Source: Myxococcales bacterium (GTDB taxonomy: Bacteria > Myxococcota_A > Polyangia > Polyangiales > Polyangiaceae). Taken from it: a stretch of 59,332 nt of DNA. The position numbers were made by a program, and so were the translations under genes. The notes under the pieces are model-generated. The model had not been told where the DNA came from, ran no database searches, and worked only from the letters and a program-made list of their open reading frames with translations. Below, one piece after another: positions 9,242 through 17,504 of the stretch (the stretch's first letter is position 1; each line of letters starts with the position of its first letter). The stretch covers positions 1-59,332 of the forward strand of contig JANXVA010000307.1 of the NCBI GenBank assembly GCA_025351875.1, in the 5' to 3' direction.

Positions 9242-10309
9242 ATGTCCGAGGATTTGCTGCTCTACGCGCAGCTCGGATACGCGGATCACATCTCGCGGCT
9301 CGTCGCGGGAGGGGTCGATCCCGACTGGCGCCGCGCGGACGGCGTCACGACGCTGATGATCGCCGCGCTGACGGGGCGCACCGAGATCATCACCGCGCTC
9401 GTCGACGCCGGAGCGACGGTCGACCTGCAGGCTCCGGACGGGATGACGGCGCTGCTCGCGGCGACCGCGTTCGCACGTACGACGCGCGAGATCGCGGCGG
9501 TCGAGCTCTTGCTCGCGTATGGCGCAGATCCGAACCTCGCGAACAGCGAGGGTAACGACGCGCTGATGATGTCTGCGCGGCACGGTCTCGTCGACGGCGT
9601 GATCGTGCTGCTCAAGGCGGGCTCCGATCCAAACCGCGCGAACCGCTACGGCACATCGGCGTTGATGCAGGCCGCGCGAGGGCATCTCGTGGAGACCGCG
9701 CGCATCCTGATCCGCGCCGGCGCGGATCCGGCGCAGAAGGACGAGCGCGGTCTGACCCCGGCGAATTACGCGAAGGAGCTGGGGACGCCTCCGCCCGAGC
9801 TGATGACGGTCCTCGCGCCGTCGCCTTCGGAGCTGGGCGGCGGCGCCTCGATGCCGCGCGAGGTGTGCCGGTTCTCGAAGGAGGACTTCAGCCTCAAGCT
9901 GATCGGCTCGTGGTCGGAGAGCAGCGAGGCGGAGGGCTCGTACGAGTTCCTCGAGACCACGGGGGAGCGGCAGATCCTGGTGTCGTCGACGCGCCTGCCC
10001 GTCGAGCTCGACGCCGACGAGCGCTACGACGCGATCTCGAGGCGAGTCCGCGAGCAGATGGATCAGCTGCGCAACGAGACGAGCCCGGAGTGCAAATTCT
10101 CCGAGGTGCGCTTCGCGGAGGCGAGCGACGCCATCCAGGCGCGCTTCAACGGGATGGACGAGTCGCACGACACGTTCTTCGCCGTGTGCGTGTACGCGGC
10201 GCCGCTCAAGTTCGTGACGCTGACGTACCGGGATTTTCGGCCGAAGCTGGGAGAGGAAGCGCGCGGGCGGCAGGCGAGCGAGAGCGTCGCCTCGTTCCGC
10301 GTGAAGTGA
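9242..10309 (+). CDS. Ankyrin-repeat protein with C-terminal DcrB/DUF1795-like domain
   Basis: Five ankyrin repeats fill residues 1-175, with clear cores such as DGVTTLMIAALTGRTEIITA, DGMTALLAAT and YGTSALMQAARGHLVETARI. No signal peptide is visible. The remaining 170 residues (FSKEDFSLKLIGSWSES to ESVASFRVK) form an alpha/beta domain that resembles the DcrB/PsbP-like DUF1795 family. The ankyrin part should bind a protein partner; the tail has no assigned activity. It is the last gene of the co-directional run starting at 2836, beginning 14 bp after its neighbour, and it converges on the following lipoprotein gene with a 7-bp gap. Confidence 0.82.
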   Translation: MSEDLLLYAQLGYADHISRLVAGGVDPDWRRADGVTTLMIAALTGRTEIITALVDAGATVDLQAPDGMTALLAATAFARTTREIAAVELLLAYGADPNLANSEGNDALMMSARHGLVDGVIVLLKAGSDPNRANRYGTSALMQAARGHLVETARILIRAGADPAQKDERGLTPANYAKELGTPPPELMTVLAPSPSELGGGASMPREVCRFSKEDFSLKLIGSWSESSEAEGSYEFLETTGERQILVSSTRLPVELDADERYDAISRRVREQMDQLRNETSPECKFSEVRFAEASDAIQARFNGMDESHDTFFAVCVYAAPLKFVTLTYRDFRPKLGEEARGRQASESVASFRVK

Positions 10310-10316
10310 GCCGAGC

Positions 10317-11240
10317 TCAGCGCGAGTTGAACTGGATCTCGTACGAGAGATCAGCGCCGTTCTTGCCCTCGTTCTCGACGATCACCATGTACGTGCTCGG
10401 CGCGGGGTCCGGGCTCCCGATCTGGGAGTCGGTGGTGCCGGCCGCGTTGTCGTTCGTGATGATCGCCTTCTTCGCCGTGAGGTCGAAGAGCGAGAGACGC
10501 GAGTCGAGGGTCGACGGCGACGCCTTGCGCTCGGCGTTGATCACGATGTCCCAGCCTTTTCCGCCGGTACCGGTGAACGTGTAGAGATCGACCGAGCCGA
10601 CCGAGGCGAGCTTGCCCGTCTTGGTCGACGGGAAGGTCACGCTCACGGGCTGCGCGGTGCCGCGCTTCGCGGTCAGTGCGTAGCCGTAGGTCGGGCCGCC
10701 CTTGCCGCCGTCCGCGCCGACGTTTCGCGCGTCGCGCATGCCGACGACGAACGTGCCCGTCCGCAGCACGAAATGCTGGAGCTTGGCCGGCTGCCCCGCG
10801 CCCGCGAAGCCGACGACGTTCGGATTCAGGCCGCCCGCGGTGTCGAACACGATGACGTGCGGCGCGAGGTCCGCGCTCTGTGGCGTGGCCGTCCAGTCCC
10901 AGAAGTCGCCGGGTGAGAGCTTGATCGCGAAGATGTCGGTGTCGTTCACCGGATCGATGACGCCGTTCATCGTGCCGGGCAGCGCCATCGTTCCGATCTG
11001 CGTCGCGACCTTGCCGTCGTTGGGCTCGACCTCGGTCGCGATCGTGGGCGTCTCCTCGACGTCGGCGCCAGCGTCCTCGATCGCCGTGTCCGTGGCCGAG
11101 TCCTTTAGGGTGGTGCTCGGCGCATCCGTCTCAGTGCCCGCGTCGTCGGAGGACGCGGGGCTCGAAGCGTCGCTGCACGCAGCGGCGGCGCCGAGGAGGG
11201 AGAGGACGAGACCGGAGGCGAGGAGGCAGGCGGATCGCAT
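10317..11240 (-). CDS. Lipoprotein with PPC-type beta domains
   Basis: Starting at MRSACLLASGLVLSLLG, the signal peptide ends in the lipobox AAAAC, so the protein is lipid-anchored; an ATG seven codons upstream is less likely. After an Asp/Thr/Ala-rich linker the sequence EVEPNDGKVATQIG followed by DTDIFAIKLSPGDFWDW is the typical start of a bacterial pre-peptidase C-terminal (PPC) beta-sandwich. A second related unit (GSVDLYTFTGTGGKGWDIVI) fills the C-terminal half. PPC domains usually accompany secreted hydrolases, but no enzyme domain is present here. The lipoprotein gene at 54833-55378 shares the same EVEPNDGK opening motif. Confidence 0.86.
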   Translation of the reverse strand: MRSACLLASGLVLSLLGAAAACSDASSPASSDDAGTETDAPSTTLKDSATDTAIEDAGADVEETPTIATEVEPNDGKVATQIGTMALPGTMNGVIDPVNDTDIFAIKLSPGDFWDWTATPQSADLAPHVIVFDTAGGLNPNVVGFAGAGQPAKLQHFVLRTGTFVVGMRDARNVGADGGKGGPTYGYALTAKRGTAQPVSVTFPSTKTGKLASVGSVDLYTFTGTGGKGWDIVINAERKASPSTLDSRLSLFDLTAKKAIITNDNAAGTTDSQIGSPDPAPSTYMVIVENEGKNGADLSYEIQFNSR

Positions 11241-11283
11241 GACCCGCTGCTCGTAGCACACTTCAGCAACGGGTCAGATCGGG

Positions 11284-11457
11284 TCAGCGCGGCGTTCTCG
11301 GTCGACGTCGGCGCCGAGTGACGCTCGGGGCGGCCGGCTGAGCACGCTTCTTCGGGCCGACCTTGGCTTTCTTCGGCGAGAGCGCCTCGAGCTTCGCGAC
11401 GTCGAGCAGATCGGGCGGAACCAGACGACGCGCGACGGGCCCGCCCTGGCAGCGGCG
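11284..11457 (-). pseudogene. Coding-like C-terminal remnant, Lys/Arg-rich
   Basis: Directly after the acyl-CoA dehydrogenase stop, a different minus-strand frame continues with strong G/C third positions. It encodes about 56 residues containing VPPDLLDVAKLEAL, then SPKKAKVGPKKRAQPAA and an Arg-rich end before a TGA. No start codon or ribosome site of its own is seen. It looks like the basic tail of a lost gene, but an antisense artefact is possible. Confidence 0.35.
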
Positions 11458-11459
11458 AG

Positions 11460-13178
11460 TCAGAGCACGTCGAGGGGGTAGCCGCCGTCCGTGCACGTGC
11501 GCTGGGCGATCGACTTGCGGAGCTCGTCGTCGTTCTCCTCGAAGGCGGCGAGGTTCTCGTGGAGGCGACGCTTCGCGCTCGTCACGAAGACGCTCGTGAG
11601 ATCGATCTCGCGACGCGAGCCCTCCTCGCCGCGCCGCTCGATCGCGCGCGAGGTCCGCGCGATCACGCTCGCGATCGCATAGAGATCGATCGCGACGTCG
11701 GCCACGCGCTTCTGCGTGTACTGCATCTCGGCGATGTTCTTGCCGTGGCGCCGGAGCACGTTGTCGATGCTCTTCGCGAGGAGGCCCGTGTACTCCTCGA
11801 ACGCCACCGCCTCCCGCGAGAGCATCGGATGCGCCCGCGAGAGCCGCTCGCGCCCGAGCGCGCTCCGCGCCTTGCGCAGCGCAAAATCGCTCAGGAGGCC
11901 GAAGCCCTTGATCGGCTCGCGCATCGCCTTCGAGACCTCCTCGATCTCGAGCCCCGGGCCCTGCATTCCCGAGAGCGCGATGAAGCACCGCAAGATCTCG
12001 TTGGTGCCCTGGTAGACCATCGCGATGCGCGCATCTCTCAGCAGCCGCTCCCACGGCTGCGTGCCCATGTAGCCGAGCGCGCCGGCGATCTGCGCGGCTT
12101 CGTTCGCTATGCGCCACAGCACCTCGGAGCCGAACACCTTGCAGATCGCGCTCTCGACCGTGAAGTCGCTGCTGCCCGCGTCGACGAGCCCGGTCGTCAG
12201 GTACGTCATGCTCTCGAGCGCGAAGAGCTCGGACGCCATCTGCGCGATCTTGTCGCGCACGAGCCCGAACTCGGAGATGTTGCGGCCGAAGGCCTTGCGC
12301 TCCGACACGCGCTCGACCGACATGCGGAGGAGCCGCTTGCCCTTGCCCACGCAGCTCGACGCCAGCGAGAGGCGCGCGTGCGTCAGCACCTCCATCGCCA
12401 CCTTGAACCCGCGCCCGGCCTCACCGAGCACCTGGCTCTTCGGGACGACGACATGATCGAGCGTCAGCGCGGTCGTCGACACGCCGCGTACGCCGAGCTT
12501 CTCCTCGTTCGCTCCGGTGCTGACGCCCTCGCCGCGCTGGACGAGGAACGCCGTGAGCTTCGGCTTTGCTCCCTCGTCGGCCGGGGAGGTGCGCGCGAAC
12601 ACCACGAACACGTCGGCGATGCCGCCGTTGGTGACCCACGCCTTCTCGCCGCTGAGCACGTAGTGATCGCCGGCGAGCTCCGCGCGCGTCTGGATCGATG
12701 CCGCGTCGCTGCCGGCGCCGACCTCGGCGAGCGCGAACGCCCCGATGAGCTCGCCCGTCGCGAGGCGCGGGAGCCAGCGAGCCTTCAGCTCCTCGGAGCC
12801 GAAGAGCGTGAGGGCGCCGACCGCGAGCGAGCCATGGGCGGCGACCGTCATCGCGAGCGCGCCGTCCGTCGTGGCGATCTCCTGGATGAGGCGCGCGTAT
12901 GCGGTCATCTTCATCCCGGCGCCGCCGTACGCCTTCGGAACGAGCAACCCCATGAGCCCGATCTCCCGGAGGCCCGCGAGGATCTCGGGGTCGATCGCCG
13001 CGTCGCGATCGATCTTCGCTGGGTCCACGCTCTTCGTCGCAAAACGCCGGAAGGCCTCGACGACGGCGTGCACCTCGTCGGCCTCGGCGCGGCTCGGCTC
13101 GGGATACGGAAAGACCACGCTCTCGGCGACGACCCCGCCGAACAGGCTCTTCATGAACGATTCGTCCGCCATCGACAC
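11460..13178 (-). CDS. Acyl-CoA dehydrogenase (VLCAD/ACAD9-like) lacking the catalytic Glu
   Basis: This 572-residue flavoprotein family member oxidises acyl-CoA thioesters in beta-oxidation. The N-terminal helical domain (LAGLREIGLMGLLVPKAYGG), the flavin-binding middle segment (ALAEVGAGSDAASIQT, GEKAWVTNG) and the C-terminal helical domain (ERKAFGRNISEFGLV, GALGYMGTQPWERLLRDARI) are complete. A C-terminal extension of about 170 residues matches the long VLCAD/ACAD9 type. The segment normally reading Y/F-E-G-T-N-E-I carries Gln at residue 390 (codon CAG at 12009-12011) in place of the proton-abstracting Glu. The alternative helix-G position used by isovaleryl- and long-chain enzymes is Ala268. 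The fold is intact, so it may be inactive as a dehydrogenase or use another base. An ATG at 13172 is an equally good start. Confidence 0.93.
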   Translation of the reverse strand: MSMADESFMKSLFGGVVAESVVFPYPEPSRAEADEVHAVVEAFRRFATKSVDPAKIDRDAAIDPEILAGLREIGLMGLLVPKAYGGAGMKMTAYARLIQEIATTDGALAMTVAAHGSLAVGALTLFGSEELKARWLPRLATGELIGAFALAEVGAGSDAASIQTRAELAGDHYVLSGEKAWVTNGGIADVFVVFARTSPADEGAKPKLTAFLVQRGEGVSTGANEEKLGVRGVSTTALTLDHVVVPKSQVLGEAGRGFKVAMEVLTHARLSLASSCVGKGKRLLRMSVERVSERKAFGRNISEFGLVRDKIAQMASELFALESMTYLTTGLVDAGSSDFTVESAICKVFGSEVLWRIANEAAQIAGALGYMGTQPWERLLRDARIAMVYQGTNEILRCFIALSGMQGPGLEIEEVSKAMREPIKGFGLLSDFALRKARSALGRERLSRAHPMLSREAVAFEEYTGLLAKSIDNVLRRHGKNIAEMQYTQKRVADVAIDLYAIASVIARTSRAIERRGEEGSRREIDLTSVFVTSAKRRLHENLAAFEENDDELRKSIAQRTCTDGGYPLDVL

Positions 13179-13214
13179 CGAGCCTACCGCGACCTCCGCC
13201 GAGTTTTGCCGGGT

Positions 13215-13244
13215 TTGACGCCCATGCGGGCCGGGTCGTATGAA
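13215..13244 (+). promoter_or_regulatory. Putative sigma-A promoter TTGACG-18-TATGAA for the MarR gene
   Basis: The -35-like TTGACG (13215-13220) and -10-like TATGAA (13239-13244) are separated by 18 bp. Transcription would begin at or next to the ATG at 13250, so the mRNA is probably leaderless. It lies in the 71-bp gap shared with the divergent dehydrogenase gene. Confidence 0.5.
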
Positions 13245-13249
13245 AAGAG

Positions 13250-13768
13250 ATGCGGAAAGACGCGGCCCCGTCCGTCGAGGAGTGCCTCGCCATGGGGATG
13301 ACCTGTGCCTGTTACAACCTGCGGCGCACCTCGCGCGCCGTCACGCAGGTGTTCGATGCCTACTTCGAGCCGATCGGCCTCAAGGCCACGCAGTTCACCG
13401 TCCTCGCCGCGCTCTCGTACGAGAACGAAGGGCGCCCGACCGTGACCCACCTCGCGGCGGCGCTGGTCCTCGAGCAGTCCTCGCTCTCACGGAACCTGGC
13501 GGTGCTCGAGCGGCAGGGCCTCCTCGTCCTCGAGCCGGGCGACGACAAGCGCGAGCGCATCGTGCAGCTCACGCGGGCGGGCCGCGCGCTCCTGGGCCGC
13601 GGATATCCGCTGTGGAAGCAGGCCCAGGCGGAGGTCGCCGGAGCGCTCGGGCCCGCGGACTTCGAGCTCCAGCTCCGCTCGCTCCGCCGCCTCGCGAGGG
13701 AGGCGCTGGCGTTGCGCTCCGAAACATCCCTGAAAACTGGCTCGAAAACGGTCACGCGCCCGAGCTGA
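13250..13768 (+). CDS. MarR-family transcriptional regulator
   Basis: The 172-residue protein has the winged-helix core of MarR dimers. The dimerisation helix runs from about residue 18 (YNLRRTSRAVTQVFDAYFE), the recognition region follows (LAAALVLEQSSLSRNLAVLE), and the wing contains DDKRERIVQLTRAGRALL. Three Cys (positions 12, 19 and 21) cluster at the N-terminus, a place where OhrR/MarR-type sensors often carry a redox-active Cys, so thiol sensing is possible. It is divergent from the acyl-CoA dehydrogenase gene across 71 bp, and repression of that gene and of itself is the simplest guess. The last 20 residues are a loose basic tail. Confidence 0.92.
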   Translation: MRKDAAPSVEECLAMGMTCACYNLRRTSRAVTQVFDAYFEPIGLKATQFTVLAALSYENEGRPTVTHLAAALVLEQSSLSRNLAVLERQGLLVLEPGDDKRERIVQLTRAGRALLGRGYPLWKQAQAEVAGALGPADFELQLRSLRRLAREALALRSETSLKTGSKTVTRPS

Positions 13769-13870
13769 AGGGTTGCTCAAGAGGGCTCGTCTTGCTACGG
13801 CTTTCTATGTCGGTTCACGCCGGGCTGCGTCCTCACGCAGACCTGGTCGGACGGGTGTGCGCGGGGTGTC

Positions 13871-14848
13871 ATGAATCGAAATCGGGGAAACAAACGTCGA
13901 GATCTCACCGAGGTGGTGAGGACATCGGTTGCGCGCCGTGGCGTCGCGATCATGGGCGTCTGCAACGTCACGCCGGACTCGTTCAGCGACGGCGGGCGTT
14001 TCCTCGGCATCGAGAGCGCGCGCGCGCACATCGAGCAGCTCCTCGCCGAGGGCGCGGACATCATCGACATCGGCGGCGAGTCGACGCGGCCCGGTTCGGT
14101 GCCCGTGCCTGCGCGCGAGCAGCTCGACCGTGTGCTCGACGTCGTGCGGTGGGCGGCGGAGCGAACGTGCGTGTCGATCGACACGGCGAGCCCCGAGGTC
14201 GCGGCGGCCTGCCTCGACGCCGGAGCCGCGGCGGTGAACGACGTCTCGCTCCTCGCCGACCCCGAGCTGGCCAGCGTGGCCGCAGGCAGCGGCGCGACGC
14301 TCATCCTGTCGCACGCCCGTGCGCCCCAGGCGAAGATGGCCGGATTCGGCGGCTGGCCCCTCTCGGCCTATGACGACATCGTTCGCGACGTGCTCGCAGA
14401 CTGGGAGCGCGCGGCGGAGCTGGCGGTCGCGCGCGGTCTCCCGCGCGCGTCGCTCGTCATGGATCCGGGGCTAGGCTTCTCGAAGGCCTCGCGCCACAGC
14501 TTCGAGCTGCTCCGCCGCTCCCGCGAGCTCGTCTCTGCGATGGATACGCGCGGTGGGGTCCCCGTGCTCATCGGCGCGAGCCGCAAGTCGTTCCTCACGC
14601 TCGTCGATCGACATCTTGCCCCGCATGACTCGCAGCCCGCCGACGCGCAGCCCAAGGACCGCCTCGGCGCCTCGATCGCCGCCGCGCTCCACGCTGCGCG
14701 CTGTGGAGTGAAGATCGTCCGCGTTCACGACGTCCGCGCGACGCGCCAGGCGCTCGACATGGACATCGTGCTCGGAACGGCGCCCGGCCACGCGGACCGC
14801 GCGGATCGTCCCTTCGAGCCCAAGGCAGGCGGCGGGGGCGGGGAGTAA
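13871..14848 (+). CDS. folP: Dihydropteroate synthase
   Basis: This enzyme joins 6-hydroxymethyl-dihydropterin diphosphate to p-aminobenzoate in folate synthesis. All signature loops are present: CNVTPDSFSDGG near residue 31, DIGGESTRPGS near 66, VMDPGLGFSK, and PVLIGASRKSFL near 235, with KIVRVHDV at the end of the barrel. The barrel is a standard TIM barrel; only the strand-six region is unusual, reading LILSHARAPQ where many enzymes have a His-Met motif. The first 27 residues are basic and not conserved. The stop overlaps the cdaA start by one base (TAATG), the first link in a tightly coupled three-gene operon. Confidence 0.96.
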   Translation: MNRNRGNKRRDLTEVVRTSVARRGVAIMGVCNVTPDSFSDGGRFLGIESARAHIEQLLAEGADIIDIGGESTRPGSVPVPAREQLDRVLDVVRWAAERTCVSIDTASPEVAAACLDAGAAAVNDVSLLADPELASVAAGSGATLILSHARAPQAKMAGFGGWPLSAYDDIVRDVLADWERAAELAVARGLPRASLVMDPGLGFSKASRHSFELLRRSRELVSAMDTRGGVPVLIGASRKSFLTLVDRHLAPHDSQPADAQPKDRLGASIAAALHAARCGVKIVRVHDVRATRQALDMDIVLGTAPGHADRADRPFEPKAGGGGGE

Positions 14849-15930
14849 TGCTCGAGGGCATCCGCCACCTCTTCGCGGCGCGGCCCTGGCTCCAGGTGCT
14901 GGTCGACGTCTTCGACATCCTCATCGTGACCTACGTGGTCTATCGCGCGCTCCTCGTGCTCCGCGGCACCCGCGCGATGCAGATGGGCACGGGCCTCGGC
15001 GTCATCTTCCTCGTCTACGTGGTGGCGAAGTGGGCGGGCTTCGTCACGCTCTTCAACCTGCTCTCCACGCTGCTCGGGTCGATCATCCTGATCGTCGTCG
15101 TCGTCTTCCAGAACGACATCCGACGCGGCCTCATGCGCGTCGGCTCGCGCGCGTTCTTCGCAGGAATGGCGCGCCAGCAGGAGACTCGCGTCATCGACGA
15201 GGTCGTCGCCGCCGCGACCGAGCTCGCGCGCCACCGCATGGGGGCGCTCATCTGCTTCGAGCAGGACGCGAACCTCGACGAGTTCGTGGTCGCGCAGGGG
15301 ACCACGCTCGACGCCGCGGTGCAGCGCGAGCTGCTGGTCAGCCTCTTCGTCCCCGACAGCCTCAACAAGCTGCACGATGGCGCGGTCGTCATCCGCAACC
15401 TGCGCATCGCCAAGGGCGGCGTGTTCTTCCCGATGCCCGAGACCAAGATGCTCGACAAGTCGATGGGCTCACGCCATCGCGCTGCGCTCGGCATCACCGA
15501 GGAGACGGACGCCGTCGTCGTCGTCGTCTCCGAGGAGCGCGGCACCATAAGCTTCTGCTTCAACGGCAACATCGTGCCGAACCTCGATGGCGCCTCGCTC
15601 AAGCAGGCGCTGCTCGGTCTCTTCGGGCAGCGCGCGCGCGGGAAGAAGAAGGCCGCGGCCGTGGCGGGCCCGGGGAGCAAGCGCCCCAGCATGGCGACGA
15701 CCGGCTCCTTCCGCGTGACGCAGCCGGGTGAGCGCATCGCCACGCCGCTCGCGACCAGCAACACCCCGACCTTCCAGGTCCGCCCCTCGCAGATCATCGT
15801 CCCGCCCGACGAGGACTCGGTCCCGATACGCCTCAGCGACCCCGGCGTGACGCGTCCGATGCCCGCCACCGAGACGCCCGTGCCGATGACGCCGAGCGCT
15901 CCGCCGCCTTCGCCCGAGGGCAAGGAGTGA
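14848..15930 (+). CDS. cdaA: Membrane-bound diadenylate cyclase CdaA (c-di-AMP synthase)
   Basis: The protein makes cyclic di-AMP from two ATP. Three N-terminal membrane segments (about residues 12-32, 40-58 and 62-85, e.g. LLGSIILIVVVVFQ) anchor the cytoplasmic DisA_N domain. That domain carries the two catalytic motifs, LHDGAVVIRN (DGA) and GSRHRAALG (RHR). The C-terminal 110 residues after GLFGQRARGKKK are a low-complexity Pro/Ser/Thr extension that usual CdaA proteins (about 270 residues) lack. The gene overlaps folP by one base and the following ybbR-type gene by four bases (GTGA), matching the common cdaA-cdaR order. Confidence 0.96.
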   Translation: MLEGIRHLFAARPWLQVLVDVFDILIVTYVVYRALLVLRGTRAMQMGTGLGVIFLVYVVAKWAGFVTLFNLLSTLLGSIILIVVVVFQNDIRRGLMRVGSRAFFAGMARQQETRVIDEVVAAATELARHRMGALICFEQDANLDEFVVAQGTTLDAAVQRELLVSLFVPDSLNKLHDGAVVIRNLRIAKGGVFFPMPETKMLDKSMGSRHRAALGITEETDAVVVVVSEERGTISFCFNGNIVPNLDGASLKQALLGLFGQRARGKKKAAAVAGPGSKRPSMATTGSFRVTQPGERIATPLATSNTPTFQVRPSQIIVPPDEDSVPIRLSDPGVTRPMPATETPVPMTPSAPPPSPEGKE

Positions 15931-16871
15931 AGCCGCCCGTCGTCGACGTCTGGGAGCGCCTCCGGATCGCGCTCACCGAGAACATGAACCTGAAGCTCCT
16001 GAGCTTCGTGTTCGCGCTCGTTCTCTACTCGCTCGTGCACGGCGGTCAGGACGCGCGGAGATCCATCGTCGTCGACCTCGAGGTCAGCCTGCCGCCGGAG
16101 AGCAGCGATCGGGTGCTGGTCGGGTCGATCCCGCAGAGCATCCGCATCTTCGTGCGCGGCTCGAACCAGACGATCGACAACCTGCGCGCCTCGTCGGTCT
16201 CGGTGCAGATCGATCTCGCGAACAAGCAGCCCGAGCACGTGCTCTTCGAACCGCAGATGGTCCGGCTCCCCGAGGGTGTGAACGTCGAGCTGGAGCAGTT
16301 CGACCCACCGTCGATCGATCTGCACTGGGAGCAGCGAGTCGTCCGAGATGTGCCCATTCAAGTGAGCGTCGTGGGAACCCCCGCGGACGGCTTCGTCGTG
16401 AAGGGCCCGCTCGTCGCCGAGCCGAAGTCTGCGAAGGTGCGTGGGCCGCAGAGCGACGTCATGGTTCTCCAGTTCATCCGCGTCGACGCGTTCGACGTGC
16501 GCGGCCTCACCGAGGGAACGTACCCGCGGAACCTCGCCGTCGAGCGCGCCAACCCGCGCCTCAAGATCGAGCCGACCAGCGCGGTCGTCACCGCCGAGAT
16601 CACGCGTGAGGTCTCCGAGCGCGTCTTCCAGAAGCTCCCGGTCGCGATCACCGGAATCCCGAAGGGCAAGGCGACGCCCGGCGACGTCGACGTGCGACTC
16701 GTCTGCCCGCCGGACATCGTGCGGAGCCTGAGGCCCGAGCAGATCGTCCCGCGCGTGGACGTGACGTCGAAGGACCCAGCGGGAAGCGCATCGCTGCCCA
16801 TCCAGGTCCGCATCGACAAGTGCGACGCCTACACCCAGCCGAAGGAAGCCGTCGTTCGCTGGGGGCCGTGA
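15927..16871 (+). CDS. cdaR: YbbR-domain protein, CdaA regulator
   Basis: One N-terminal membrane segment (LLSFVFALVLYSLVHGG, about residues 24-40) is followed by YbbR repeats on the outer face. Typical strands include LVGSIPQSIRIFVRGSNQTI, EVELEQFDPPSIDLHW-like segments and AKVRGPQSDVMVL. YbbR proteins bind CdaA and modulate c-di-AMP synthesis. The start is a GTG that overlaps the cdaA stop (GTGA). In many bacteria glmM follows; here the next bases after the stop already belong to a LysR-type fragment, so the operon ends at this gene. Confidence 0.92.
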   Translation: MKPPVVDVWERLRIALTENMNLKLLSFVFALVLYSLVHGGQDARRSIVVDLEVSLPPESSDRVLVGSIPQSIRIFVRGSNQTIDNLRASSVSVQIDLANKQPEHVLFEPQMVRLPEGVNVELEQFDPPSIDLHWEQRVVRDVPIQVSVVGTPADGFVVKGPLVAEPKSAKVRGPQSDVMVLQFIRVDAFDVRGLTEGTYPRNLAVERANPRLKIEPTSAVVTAEITREVSERVFQKLPVAITGIPKGKATPGDVDVRLVCPPDIVRSLRPEQIVPRVDVTSKDPAGSASLPIQVRIDKCDAYTQPKEAVVRWGP

Positions 16872-17283
16872 GCTGCGTACGCGCGGACTCACCGTCGCGC
16901 TCGGCGATCAGGTCCTCTTCCACGACTACCAGGAGATGTGCCTGGTCGTTCGCAAGGGGCATCCAGCGACACGCGGTCGCCTCGACGCCAAGACGTACGC
17001 TTCGTTCGACCACGCGCTCGTCACGCCGCGCGGGCTACCCGGCAGCCCGGTCGACACGGCGCTCGAGGCGCTGGGGCTGCGTCGTCGCGTCGTCCTTCGA
17101 CTCCCGCACTTCATGGTGGCCGCGCTCGTCGTCGCGGAATCGGAGCTCGTCGTGACGCAGCCCCGGTCCTTCGCCGAGCACATGGCGACGCGCGCGCCGC
17201 TCGCCGCGCTCCCGCTCCCCATCGAGAACGTAGTCGAGCGTCATGTACTGCCACACCGTCTCGGACGGTGGCTTCGCGCATGA
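16870..17283 (+). pseudogene. LysR-type regulator remnant (effector-binding domain only)
   Basis: The frame is open from base 16870, overlapping the cdaR stop. It encodes the distal half of a LysR effector domain: VLFHDYQEMCLVVRKGHPA, FDHALVTPRGLPGSPVD, VVLRLPHFMVAALVVAESEL. The DNA-binding helix-turn-helix and proximal half are missing, no promoter or start precedes it, and the end beyond LAALPLPIE becomes unlike LysR and runs into another remnant on the opposite strand near 17220. It is a 5'-deleted relic, probably non-functional. Intervening bases up to 17505 hold only this and the next remnant. Confidence 0.75.
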
Positions 17284-17395
17284 GCTGACCCTGCCACCGT
17301 GCACGGATCGCCGGATCGGGATGACGCAGTCGCTCCCGGAGTACGGCTTCGGATACGTCGACGTCCCAGATGAACCGCGGCCTGTCCTTGGTCAC
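17224..17395 (-). pseudogene. Frameshifted remnant of a small conserved-looking gene
   Basis: From a GTG at 17395 the minus strand reads TKDRPRFIWDVDVSEAVLRE, then RHPDPAIRARWQGQLMREA. After VRD the coherent reading moves by one base to VWQYMTLDYVLDGE, which implies one extra G near 17245. Both parts have strong G/C third positions. The piece then stops against the LysR relic. I recognise the pattern as a small uncharacterised bacterial protein type but cannot name it. Bases 17396-17504 contain nothing I can support. Confidence 0.5.
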
Positions 17396-17504
17396 GAAGG
17401 CATCGTAGCGAGTCGCACGGCGATGACACCGGGGCACCCAAAGAGCACGTTTCCGGCGGGACGAGCGATGGTCCGCCCCACCGGAGACTGACGCCCAGAG
17501 TCGT

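Noticed and set aside
16870..17283. Intact small LysR-like regulator
   Set aside because: It lacks the DNA-binding domain and any start, and its end runs into a remnant on the other strand.
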